Numbered from the stretch's first letter, positions 1-5,807 are shown. The stretch is 5,807 bases of DNA from Rhodospirillaceae bacterium (GCA_002701455.1 NZVJ01000043.1:43424-49230), one strand, 5' to 3'. Numbers and translations: made by a program. Notes: generated by a model not told the origin, from the letters alone.

Positions 1-346
1 TTGGCGGAGAGCCGCCAAATTTAGTAATGAATTTGCTTATGAAATCAAACCGCTGTTGGTTATCGGAACTATCAAATGGAAGCGACATTATTTTTTTAAA
101 TCGGGTTTGCATTTGCCCTTTATAAGTCGAAGCTGAATAGCGTTTCGAGTAGAAGTCTGCGTCAAATTCGAAGTGATGCTGATTTACGCTGTGACCACAT
201 TTCACACATTTTAGAAGTCGACGCCAATATGGTTTAAGATCAAAGTTCGTTTCCCCTTTGGGAGGACGTTGGTAACTAACGAGGACATCAAGCTCGCCTC
301 CGCAAAAGACACAATTTCCGTTTATTTTTTCTGTTGAATTCACCAT
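1..346 (-). CDS. Zinc-ribbon class I SAM-dependent methyltransferase, N-terminal part (runs off left edge)
   Basis: An open frame starts at ATG 346-344 and stays open for 115 codons to the window edge, so the C-terminal part, including the SAM-binding core, is missing. Two CxxC pairs are visible, Cys12/Cys15 and Cys47/Cys50 (KCVKCGH), as in N-terminal zinc-binding domains of sugar methyltransferases. They are followed by a Tyr-rich stretch (DFYSKRYSASTY, 64-75) and LPFDSSDNQQRF (89-100). From memory of the family, an LP..SDN..R segment like this lies just before the glycine-rich SAM motif, which would fall outside the window. The start overlaps the stop of the upstream sugar amidotransferase by 7 nt, with only a weak GAG-type ribosome site, so translational coupling is likely. 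By analogy with Campylobacter PtmH, it may N-methylate an acetimidoyl group on a nonulosonic acid; that role is inference. The methyltransferase call itself rests on an incomplete domain. Confidence 0.72.
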   Translation of the reverse strand, partial: MVNSTEKINGNCVFCGGELDVLVSYQRPPKGETNFDLKPYWRRLLKCVKCGHSVNQHHFEFDADFYSKRYSASTYKGQMQTRFKKIMSLPFDSSDNQQRFDFISKFITKFGGSPP

Positions 347-1464
347 TTCCACTCTTTGATCAAGAAATTGGGTATTTTCCAGGTGCCGTCGACAAATTTC
401 CAAATTTCCTTATTTCTATGCAACTCCGCGATATCCCAGAACCATTTAAGATTTTTTTCACTAAATTCGCAGAACTTTTCAATATCTACATCCGGTTGCT
501 GTAATCCTAGTTCTGTTAATTTTTTGATTGCAGCATTACGATCCATCAAACCTTGCCGTATCTCAATCGAAAGATTATCAAAGCTTCTTGTGAAGCCAAA
601 TTTGAACCATTTTAAATAGTGATGAAGCGATATAAAGTGACAATCAAGGTCTGCAAAGTGCCATAGCCCCGTCTTGAGATGGTTGTCATCACTCTCAAAT
701 CCGTGCTGCCTAGCGATCTTTGCATTCTCAAATGAGTCCCATTTGAAATAGGAGCCTAAAAAAATTGATCTGGGTTTGAAAAGGTTAAGCTGTGCTTCCG
801 ATGGAAGGCGATAAGCTTCTAAGTCCTGCGAGGTTAATCCATGCTGGCCAATCCAATCTGCTAAACTTGTATCGTTTGTAACGCCGTGCTTCGATATCCA
901 TTCTAGGTCGAGCTCGTTAGCTAGCCGTTCTTTTCTATTTCCGCCATACTCTAACTGTGGATTTTCGCCCCAAATTACCAAAGGAATTTTAAGCTGGGCG
1001 GCTAACCTCATCGGAATTGAAAATATAGCCATATGCATTGGAATCCCTGTGGCTCCTTTTTGTTCAAAAGAAGCAATCATGAATTTCTTTTCAACTTCGG
1101 GATCTATTGTGAAATCAATATGATCCACGTTTAATTTTGCAATTAAAGAATTCAAATTTTTTTGGCCGATTTTGGTCCGGCCCGGGGTTTTCCAAGTAAC
1201 ACAAAGAACTTTGAGTTGTGCTTCCTTCGCTTTGATTACTTGATACCAGCTGTCTTTCCCTCCACTAACAGGAATTATGCAGTCGTAGCTGGTTGATTTT
1301 TTTTTGGCCCAAAATATCAGTTTTTCAAATTCTAAGGCGCGTTTACACCAATCTATTGTTTTAGCCTTGTCGTGGTATCCGTGACAACCTGAACAAATAC
1401 CTTCCTCGTCCAAAAAAATGCCTGGTCGGGTATCGGGGAGTATGCAGGTTTTACAATACTTCAC
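340..1464 (-). CDS. N-acetyl sugar amidotransferase (PseA/WbpG/PtmG family)
   Basis: The predicted protein has 374 aa, the usual length for this family, which converts a sugar N-acetyl group to an acetamidino (acetimidoyl) group using ATP and ammonia in the cytoplasm. Four cysteines, Cys4/Cys7 (YCKTC) and Cys24/Cys27 (GICSGC), form a likely zinc site. The PP-loop SGGKDS lies at residues 67-72 and would activate the carbonyl by adenylation. WGENPQLEYGG further on is also family-like. I chose GTG 1464 over TTG 1473. It gives the typical N terminus MKYCKTC...PDTRPG, makes a GTGA overlap of 4 nt with the AsnB stop, and has GAAGG (1474-1478) 9 nt upstream, whereas the same GAAGG abuts the TTG. Known members act on Man2NAc3NAc-type uronates (WbpG), pseudaminic acid (PseA) or legionaminic acid (PtmG). 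The neighbouring NeuB-family gene favours a nonulosonate substrate. No HisH/HisF-type ammonia partners are in the window. A nine-A run encodes Lys54-56. Confidence 0.9.
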   Translation of the reverse strand: MKYCKTCILPDTRPGIFLDEEGICSGCHGYHDKAKTIDWCKRALEFEKLIFWAKKKSTSYDCIIPVSGGKDSWYQVIKAKEAQLKVLCVTWKTPGRTKIGQKNLNSLIAKLNVDHIDFTIDPEVEKKFMIASFEQKGATGIPMHMAIFSIPMRLAAQLKIPLVIWGENPQLEYGGNRKERLANELDLEWISKHGVTNDTSLADWIGQHGLTSQDLEAYRLPSEAQLNLFKPRSIFLGSYFKWDSFENAKIARQHGFESDDNHLKTGLWHFADLDCHFISLHHYLKWFKFGFTRSFDNLSIEIRQGLMDRNAAIKKLTELGLQQPDVDIEKFCEFSEKNLKWFWDIAELHRNKEIWKFVDGTWKIPNFLIKEWKW

Positions 1465-3293
1465 ACTGTCCAACCTTCATGGTGTTCGAGAAATAATTTG
1501 ACAGATACAAAACTAAACAAATTTTTTGATAGGGAGTTATCTTTCATATCCTGGTGCAAAAACCTTTCGATTTTCTCTTTTTTTACAATATCAAATATAG
1601 GGCTTTGGCATAGGAGACGATCCTTTGTTTGGGGGTCTTTTCGATTTATAAGACTGTCAATCGGTGCATTGAAACCTTTTTTTCTTTTATCCCACAATAC
1701 GGTTTCACTTACATATCCAGTGCCAGCCGAGCGAAGTAAATACTTTGCAAACCCGTCTTTTATTAGATGTCTGGAGGGAACTGTGAAAAGAAATTCGGCA
1801 AGGTTTCTATCTAAATAAGGCGACCGGTTTTCGACAGAGTAAAACATTGAATTACGGTCATCCTCATGCAGAATAACAGGAATTGTTTCATGCTTTAGCT
1901 CATTGAGCATTCTATTGCGGAGAATATTGTCGGAATATCTAGATTCTGTGAACGGCTCGCAAAATGGTTCAATCAGCCAACTGGAGAACTCTTCTGCACT
2001 GAGATAAATATGATCTCTTTGGGCAGAATTATGGAGAAAAACATCCGGGTTTTGCAAAATGGGGTTCTGTACATATTTTCCGTAACTATTCGTCCAATCG
2101 GCGATAAGCTTTGAGTGGTTTGAACGACTGCTCATCTCTGCAAGCCAAAATGAATAGTGATCATAATACCCGGCAAACAATTCATCGGCACCATTACCAG
2201 AAATAGCCACACGACAACCCAAATTTGATATTTGTTCTGACATAAATGAATGCAAATAATAGGACAGAGTCGATATAGGTTTGTCGTGATAAGCGATAAG
2301 CTTACTCATTCGGTCCCAAAAGTTATCTTGACTAGTATGTATTTTGTAGTTGGTGCATCCCAGAAAAGAAACTTGAGCATCTATGTTTTCCTTCTCGTTA
2401 TAGCGTTCATCATCGTCAATAATCGAAAAGGTGCTAATATTTTCATTGAAGTCTTGCACGGCCATTCCTGATAAAATGGTTGAGTCCACACCGCCGGAAA
2501 GACAAAGTGCGACGGGCACGTCGGACCTCAAACGTACTTTCATTGAATTCTTCAAGTGAGCTCTTACGCCGTCTACAGCAGTTTTCTCATCCATATGAGC
2601 GGGAGCATATTTCAGATCCCAATATCTTGCCCTCGAGCTAGAACCGTTATCCGAAAAAGTAAGATAGTTAGACGGAGCGATTTCTCCAAAATTTTGAAAA
2701 AATGTCTGAGGTCTTTTGTATATAGCCTTATAGCCATTAACCAGAAATCTTGAGATTTGTTCATAATTTATGTTTGGTTTAATGCCGGCTAAAGTGGCTA
2801 AATATTTCGGCTCTGAGCCAAAATAGTAGGCTTCACTCGTTTCCCATACGTAAAGTGGTTTTTCTCCAAATCTATCTCGGCAAAGAGTTACTTGTTGTTT
2901 ATCTATATCGACGAGTGCAAATGCCCACATTCCTTCCATTCTATCTAGGGAGCTTTCACCCCATTGCTCCCAGGCAGCCAACATTACTTCGGTATCAGAT
3001 TTGGTCTTAAAATGATGGCCAAGGGAGTTTAATTCTTTTCGAAGCTCGATATGGTTATATAACTCTCCATTAGTAATAATTTTTAGAGCACCTCTTGAGA
3101 ATGGCTGCATAGCGCGCGGTTCGAGGTCAATTATCGAAAGTCGCGAGAATAGAAGAAATATTTTATGGTTATTAAATATTATTACTTCGCTCCGCGAGCC
3201 ATCTGGACCTCTGTTTTTCATAAGCCCTAGGGTTTGATTGATACGTTCAGAAGAAATATCTATTTTACTAATTGCGCCAGCAATTCCACACAT
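1461..3293 (-). CDS. asnB: AsnB-type glutamine-hydrolysing amidotransferase (asparagine synthase family)
   Basis: The protein has 610 aa with both family domains. The N-terminal class II glutaminase begins MCGIAGA, so Met removal exposes the catalytic Cys2 and fixes the start at ATG 3293. Glutamine-site residues are in place: Arg51 (RLSIID), NGELYN 75-80 and Asp100 (SDTEV). The C-terminal ATP-pyrophosphatase domain has SGGVDS at 266-271, SGNGADELFAGY 365-376, DDRNSM 478-483, ENRSPYLD 488-495 and KRKKGF 536-541. Both active sites look intact, so ammonia from glutamine can be used for ATP-dependent amidation. It lies 23 nt after the nonulosonate synthase and overlaps the sugar amidotransferase by 4 nt. 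AsnB-family enzymes in polysaccharide loci (WbpS, WbtH) are thought to amidate uronic acids such as GalNAcA, which fits the divergent dehydrogenase. Supplying ammonia to the coupled sugar amidotransferase is an alternative. Ordinary asparagine synthesis is less likely in this setting but not excluded. Confidence 0.93.
   Translation of the reverse strand: MCGIAGAISKIDISSERINQTLGLMKNRGPDGSRSEVIIFNNHKIFLLFSRLSIIDLEPRAMQPFSRGALKIITNGELYNHIELRKELNSLGHHFKTKSDTEVMLAAWEQWGESSLDRMEGMWAFALVDIDKQQVTLCRDRFGEKPLYVWETSEAYYFGSEPKYLATLAGIKPNINYEQISRFLVNGYKAIYKRPQTFFQNFGEIAPSNYLTFSDNGSSSRARYWDLKYAPAHMDEKTAVDGVRAHLKNSMKVRLRSDVPVALCLSGGVDSTILSGMAVQDFNENISTFSIIDDDERYNEKENIDAQVSFLGCTNYKIHTSQDNFWDRMSKLIAYHDKPISTLSYYLHSFMSEQISNLGCRVAISGNGADELFAGYYDHYSFWLAEMSSRSNHSKLIADWTNSYGKYVQNPILQNPDVFLHNSAQRDHIYLSAEEFSSWLIEPFCEPFTESRYSDNILRNRMLNELKHETIPVILHEDDRNSMFYSVENRSPYLDRNLAEFLFTVPSRHLIKDGFAKYLLRSAGTGYVSETVLWDKRKKGFNAPIDSLINRKDPQTKDRLLCQSPIFDIVKKEKIERFLHQDMKDNSLSKNLFSFVSVKLFLEHHEGWTV
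1474..1478 (-). promoter_or_regulatory. Ribosome binding site deciding the sugar amidotransferase start
   Basis: GAAGG on the minus strand, inside the 3' end of the AsnB-type gene, lies 9 nt before GTG 1464 and directly abuts TTG 1473. Usable spacing therefore exists only for the GTG start, which also gives the GTGA stop-start overlap expected for coupled translation. Confidence 0.6.
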
Positions 3294-3316
3294 GTGTTTC
3301 TCGTTAGAGTTTTATA

Positions 3317-4348
3317 TTATCGGTGCTTGATAGTTGAAAAGTGTTGTTCAGAAAATAATTCACCTTCTCTGATCTCATTCGTTAGGGTTTTGCCAATTAT
3401 ATCGTGCTCAGTACCAGGAGGCAGACCTTCTCCAGGTCTAATCCACATCAAATCGTCATCTTCAACAACATGGCCTATCTCTAGTTTTCTCGTGGACGCA
3501 ATAGACCTCCTTACAGGCAGCTCAGTATCAATTTCGACTTTTCTAGGTTCTAATTTTCCATCTCCCAAATAGGCCTCACAATTGCGTATCTTCGTGACCA
3601 ACTCGCTCATCATACCTGGGTCAGCTGAGAGTTGATGGTCTCTGAAGTCAGAGTAATGCCTGTCGATCGTGAAATGTTTTTCGATAATTCTTGCCCCTAA
3701 TGCAACCGCCAAAGTAGCGGCCTCCAATCCAAGTGTATGATCAGAGTACCCAATGGAAAGTTTATCTGAAAATTTTTCATACAATGACGAAATTGCGCTT
3801 AGGTTCGCATCGTTTGTTTCTACGGGATAGGCAGAAACACAGTGCAGCAATGCAAAATTGTTTTCTAGACAAAGTTGCGTTCGACTGTTGCTTACTAGAG
3901 AAACAAGGCGATCGATTGTGGCTTCATTGGCAAAACCTGTTGAGACTATTAGTGGCTTTTTGGTTTCCGCTGCGAATCTAATAAGTGGATAAAAGGTGTT
4001 ATCCCCTGATGCTATTTTTATAGCGTCAGCAAACTGCGATAAGAAAAGAGCACTCGGCATATCCAATGGTGTGGAGATAAACCTTAATCTATTTTCCCAT
4101 GCATGTTCGGCAAGTTCTCTGAATTGATCAAATGTTAATTCAAAACCTCTCATACGTTGAAAACGTTCTTTCTGGGTTGGGGCCACGAACGTTTTTGTTT
4201 GAAAGGTTTGAAATTTAACAGCGTCAACTCCGGCCTTAGCTGCTTCATCTATAAGCTTCTTTGCAAGTGAGAAAGATCCTTCATGATTATTACCAATCTC
4301 AGCTACTATGATAACGCCTTTTTTGCTGTCCAAATTTTCTATTCGCAC
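3317..4348 (-). CDS. neuB: NeuB-family nonulosonic acid (sialic acid-like) synthase
   Basis: The predicted 343-aa protein condenses phosphoenolpyruvate with a six-carbon amino sugar to form a nine-carbon sialic-acid-like sugar. The TIM-barrel part shows AEIGNNHEG (16-24), DAVKFQTF (42-49), KIASGD (111-116), LLHCVSAYP (167-175), YSDHT (201-205) and EKHFT (223-227). His204 and His225 are in the expected metal-binding positions. A C-terminal SAF (antifreeze-like) domain spans roughly 279-338 with RPGEGLPP at 304-311. I placed the start at GTG 4348. It has GGAG (4355-4358) 6 nt upstream and gives the usual short lead-in to AEIG. The longer frame starts at GTG 4414, adds 22 residues and shows no good ribosome site. 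The loop after EKHFT reads DFRDHQLSADP, not the GPDH..S form I know from Neu, Leg and Pse synthases, so the substrate cannot be assigned and the symbol is family-level only. It is the first gene of the leftward block. Confidence 0.9.
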   Translation of the reverse strand: MRIENLDSKKGVIIVAEIGNNHEGSFSLAKKLIDEAAKAGVDAVKFQTFQTKTFVAPTQKERFQRMRGFELTFDQFRELAEHAWENRLRFISTPLDMPSALFLSQFADAIKIASGDNTFYPLIRFAAETKKPLIVSTGFANEATIDRLVSLVSNSRTQLCLENNFALLHCVSAYPVETNDANLSAISSLYEKFSDKLSIGYSDHTLGLEAATLAVALGARIIEKHFTIDRHYSDFRDHQLSADPGMMSELVTKIRNCEAYLGDGKLEPRKVEIDTELPVRRSIASTRKLEIGHVVEDDDLMWIRPGEGLPPGTEHDIIGKTLTNEIREGELFSEQHFSTIKHR

Positions 4349-4354
4349 AAGAAA

Positions 4355-4358
4355 CTCC
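4355..4358 (-). promoter_or_regulatory. Ribosome binding site deciding the synthase start
   Basis: GGAG on the minus strand lies 6 nt upstream of GTG 4348. The longer candidate start, GTG 4414, has no comparable site in front of it. This is the main reason for the 343-aa call, together with the fit of the resulting N terminus to the family. Confidence 0.6.
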
Positions 4359-4385
4359 AATCCTTCTAGTTTTTCTAGCAATCTT

Positions 4386-4391
4386 ACTATA
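4386..4391 (-). promoter_or_regulatory. Weak -10-like hexamer for the leftward block
   Basis: On the minus strand this reads TATAGT, 5 of 6 matches to TATAAT, but the -35 position holds no recognisable hexamer. Transcription would start near 4379, about 31 nt before GTG 4348. If real, it would exclude the longer reading frame from GTG 4414 and support the shorter synthase start. Confidence 0.2.
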
Positions 4392-4431
4392 CTTGTTATT
4401 ATTGTGGAGATCACTAGAACGTGCGAAATTT

Positions 4432-4445
4432 ATGATTTTTATCAA
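4432..4445. promoter_or_regulatory. FNR/ANR/FixK-like box
   Basis: The sequence ATGATTTTTATCAA matches the FNR-family consensus TTGATNNNNATCAA at 9 of 10 defined bases; read on the minus strand it is TTGATAAAAATCAT. Its centre (4438.5) is 29.5 bp from the first base of the -10-like hexamer GATAAA (4468-4473). That is the geometry of a class II activator site at -41.5 for the dehydrogenase gene. The match is seen directly; the regulatory role is inference, and the AT-rich context raises the chance of a coincidental match. Confidence 0.3.
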
Positions 4446-4467
4446 ATCACCCTTAGATTGTGTTTAA

Positions 4468-4473
4468 GATAAA
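4468..4473 (+). promoter_or_regulatory. Weak -10-like hexamer for the dehydrogenase gene
   Basis: GATAAA matches the TATAAT consensus at 4 of 6 positions and has no convincing -35 partner at 16-18 bp. It would start transcription near 4480, leaving a leader of about 28 nt before ATG 4508. The lack of a -35 element would be compatible with activator dependence on the upstream FNR-like box. Support is weak on its own. Confidence 0.2.
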
Positions 4474-4507
4474 AATTTTCTCATAATGGAATAAGCCCAA
4501 TATCAGG

Positions 4508-5794
4508 ATGGAACCTTTGCAAGAAAATGCGATCGCTATTATTGGAGTGGGCTATGTAGGATTGCCCCTTGCCTTGAGTTTGGCCAAATTCCATCCGAAG
4601 GTATTAGGATATGATATAGACAACGAAAGAGTATCAGAGCTCAATTCGGGATTTGATAGAAACAACAATTTAAAAAATGTAATACCGAGTAATTTAGAAT
4701 TTACCGTCGATCTTGCGAGGATTGAACGGGCCACGACATATATAATTACTGTCCCAACGCCAATTGATGAAAAAAGATTGCCGGACCTTAATCCGTTAAA
4801 GCATGCATGTTCCGATGTTGCGCAGGTAATATCCAGAGGTGATCTTATTATAGTAGAGTCCACAGTTTACCCAGGCGTCACGGAAGATGTTTGTGGTCCT
4901 CTTATCCAAGAGAAATCCGGTCTAAAACAAGGCAAAGATTTTTTTTTGGGATATTCTCCCGAAAGAATAAATCCTGGTGATGACAAGAATACATTGGAGG
5001 CTGTGGTGAAGGTGATTGCGGCTCAGGATGACAAGATTATGGATAGGGTTAAGAAAATCTATGAGCCGGTTGTTAAAGCGGGTCTCTTTGCGGCATCGTC
5101 AATCCAAACTGCAGAAGCTTCTAAGATCGTTGAAAATATCCAGCGAGATCTTAATGTTGCGCTCATGAACGAGTTAGCAATTATTTTTGATAAGATGAAT
5201 ATAAGAACGGCGGATGTACTAGAGGCGGCTGGCACTAAGTGGAATTTCCAAAAATTTACCCCAGGCCTAGTGGGGGGACATTGTATAGGGGTTGACCCTT
5301 ATTATTTAATATCGAAAGCAGAGGCTCTTGGTTATTATCCAGAACTTATAAGAGCTGCCAGGCGCTTAAATAATAGCCTTGCCGACTACGTAAGCCAAAA
5401 AACGATCGATTTGTTGGCGATTTCAGGAGTATCGGTCGTCGACAGTCGGATTGGTGTGCTAGGGATGACTTTTAAAGAAAACGTTTCCGATCTTAGGAAT
5501 AGTCAGTCTCCAGTAATTGTAAATGAGCTGAAAAAATATGGAGGCAAAGTTTTTGCTCATGACCCTTATATCAGCGAATCGAGTTTCCTTGAATCGCATG
5601 GAATAGACTTAACAAGTTGGCATGATCTTAGAGATCTTGATGCAGTACTCGTAATAGTCCCCCACGACTTTTATACAAGAGAAAATCGAGAGGCGATATT
5701 TGAGGCAATAAAAATGGACGGAATTTTTATTGATGTAAAATCGGCGTTTGAGCGCACACTCCTTCTGGGGGAGCAAAAATACTGGAGTTTGTGA
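4508..5794 (+). CDS. UDP-N-acetylhexosamine 6-dehydrogenase (TviB/WbpO/VipA type)
   Basis: The protein has 428 aa and belongs to the UDP-glucose/GDP-mannose dehydrogenase superfamily. It carries out two NAD-dependent oxidations of C6, turning UDP-GlcNAc or UDP-GalNAc into the uronic acid. The N-terminal NAD-binding motif is GVGYVG at 13-18, followed by TVPTP 81-85, ESTVYPGVTE 117-126 and YSPERINPGD 149-158. The middle domain has Lys206 (EASKIVEN) and IQRDLNVALMNELA 211-224. The catalytic thiol is Cys259 in GGHCIGVDPYYL, and the C-terminal UDP-binding domain has GMTFKENVSDLRNSQ with Arg330. The middle region closely resembles WbpO/TviB, which favours an N-acetylhexosamine over glucose; GlcNAc versus GalNAc cannot be told from the sequence. 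ATG 4508 has AGG directly against it but no well-spaced ribosome site. TTG 4517 (codon 4) has AGGA 8 nt upstream and is a possible alternative. It is transcribed away from the nonulosonate block, so its uronic acid may feed the same glycan. Confidence 0.93.
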   Translation: MEPLQENAIAIIGVGYVGLPLALSLAKFHPKVLGYDIDNERVSELNSGFDRNNNLKNVIPSNLEFTVDLARIERATTYIITVPTPIDEKRLPDLNPLKHACSDVAQVISRGDLIIVESTVYPGVTEDVCGPLIQEKSGLKQGKDFFLGYSPERINPGDDKNTLEAVVKVIAAQDDKIMDRVKKIYEPVVKAGLFAASSIQTAEASKIVENIQRDLNVALMNELAIIFDKMNIRTADVLEAAGTKWNFQKFTPGLVGGHCIGVDPYYLISKAEALGYYPELIRAARRLNNSLADYVSQKTIDLLAISGVSVVDSRIGVLGMTFKENVSDLRNSQSPVIVNELKKYGGKVFAHDPYISESSFLESHGIDLTSWHDLRDLDAVLVIVPHDFYTRENREAIFEAIKMDGIFIDVKSAFERTLLLGEQKYWSL

Positions 5795-5807
5795 AATACT
5801 AGTTTTT

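Larger units (their letters stand above)
4349..4507. promoter_or_regulatory. Divergent intergenic region
   Basis: This AT-rich gap of about 159 bp separates the leftward synthase from the rightward dehydrogenase and must hold the start signals for both, unless the leftward block is read from elsewhere. It contains an FNR/ANR-like palindrome (4432-4445) and weak -10-like hexamers on each strand (4468-4473 plus, 4386-4391 minus). No strong -35/-10 pair is visible. I see no JUMPstart/ops element, terminator, riboswitch-like structure or RNA gene. Its left part (4349-4414) could instead code for a 22-residue N-terminal extension of the synthase if GTG 4414 were used. Confidence 0.6.

Noticed and set aside
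1465..1473. TTG 1473 as the sugar amidotransferase start
   Set aside because: The GAAGG site abuts this TTG, and starting there adds three residues before the family-typical MKYC N terminus.
1498..1818. Plus-strand open frame of 106 codons inside the AsnB gene
   Set aside because: It lies wholly antisense to the conserved synthetase domain and shows no motif or ribosome site of note.
3294..3316. Possible terminator or promoter between the synthase and AsnB genes
   Set aside because: The 23-nt gap has no hairpin or promoter-like pair and only a weak GAG ribosome site, so read-through within one operon is the simpler view.
3234..3572. Plus-strand open frame of 112 codons across the synthase/AsnB junction
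   Set aside because: It is antisense to two clearly recognised genes, has low-complexity Ser-rich content and resembles no family.
4349..4414. N-terminal extension of the synthase from GTG 4414 (22 extra residues)
   Set aside because: No ribosome site precedes GTG 4414, the extra residues do not look like the family N terminus, and GTG 4348 has GGAG at 6 nt.
4471..4479. AAAATTTT palindrome in the divergent region
   Set aside because: It is a short AT-only palindrome expected by chance here and is too short to be a terminator or a specific operator.
1..5807. tRNA, rRNA, CRISPR array, insertion sequence or JUMPstart/ops element
   Set aside because: I looked for cloverleaf-like segments, regularly spaced repeats, transposase motifs and the ops core on both strands and found none.

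Overview
The window is part of a surface-polysaccharide or glycan biosynthesis locus, most likely from a Gram-negative bacterium. It is AT-rich, densely coding and carries only bacterial carbohydrate genes. I could not resolve a genus. The families present are typical of O-antigen, capsule or flagellin-glycosylation islands.

Layout. Four genes run leftwards (minus strand) as one tight block, in transcription order: a NeuB-family nonulosonate synthase (3317-4348), a full-length AsnB-type glutamine-dependent amidotransferase (1461-3293), an N-acetyl sugar amidotransferase of the PseA/WbpG/PtmG family (340-1464), and the N-terminal part of a zinc-ribbon class I SAM methyltransferase that runs off the left edge (1-346). 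The junctions are a 23-nt gap, a 4-nt overlap and a 7-nt overlap, so co-transcription and translational coupling are likely. A divergent region of about 159 bp (4349-4507) separates this block from a plus-strand UDP-N-acetylhexosamine 6-dehydrogenase of the TviB/WbpO type (4508-5794). The last 13 bases after it show nothing. I moved the start sites of the synthase and the sugar amidotransferase inwards, to GTG codons with better Shine-Dalgarno placement and family-like N termini.

How the genes may work together (inference). The synthase condenses phosphoenolpyruvate with a hexosamine-derived sugar to give a sialic-acid-like nonulosonic acid. The PseA/PtmG-like enzyme would turn an N-acetyl group into an acetimidoyl (acetamidino) group, and the methyltransferase could N-methylate that amidine. 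This parallels the PtmG/PtmH modification of legionaminic acid in Campylobacter. The AsnB-type enzyme could serve either branch: supplying ammonia to the sugar amidotransferase, or amidating a uronic acid made by the divergent dehydrogenase, as WbpS/WbtH-type enzymes do for GalNAcA. The sugar precursor enzymes, the CMP-sugar synthetase and the glycosyltransferases are not in the window. The most interesting feature is this AsnB - sugar amidotransferase - methyltransferase arrangement behind a NeuB-family gene. A possible FNR/ANR-like box in the divergent region is a second, weaker point.
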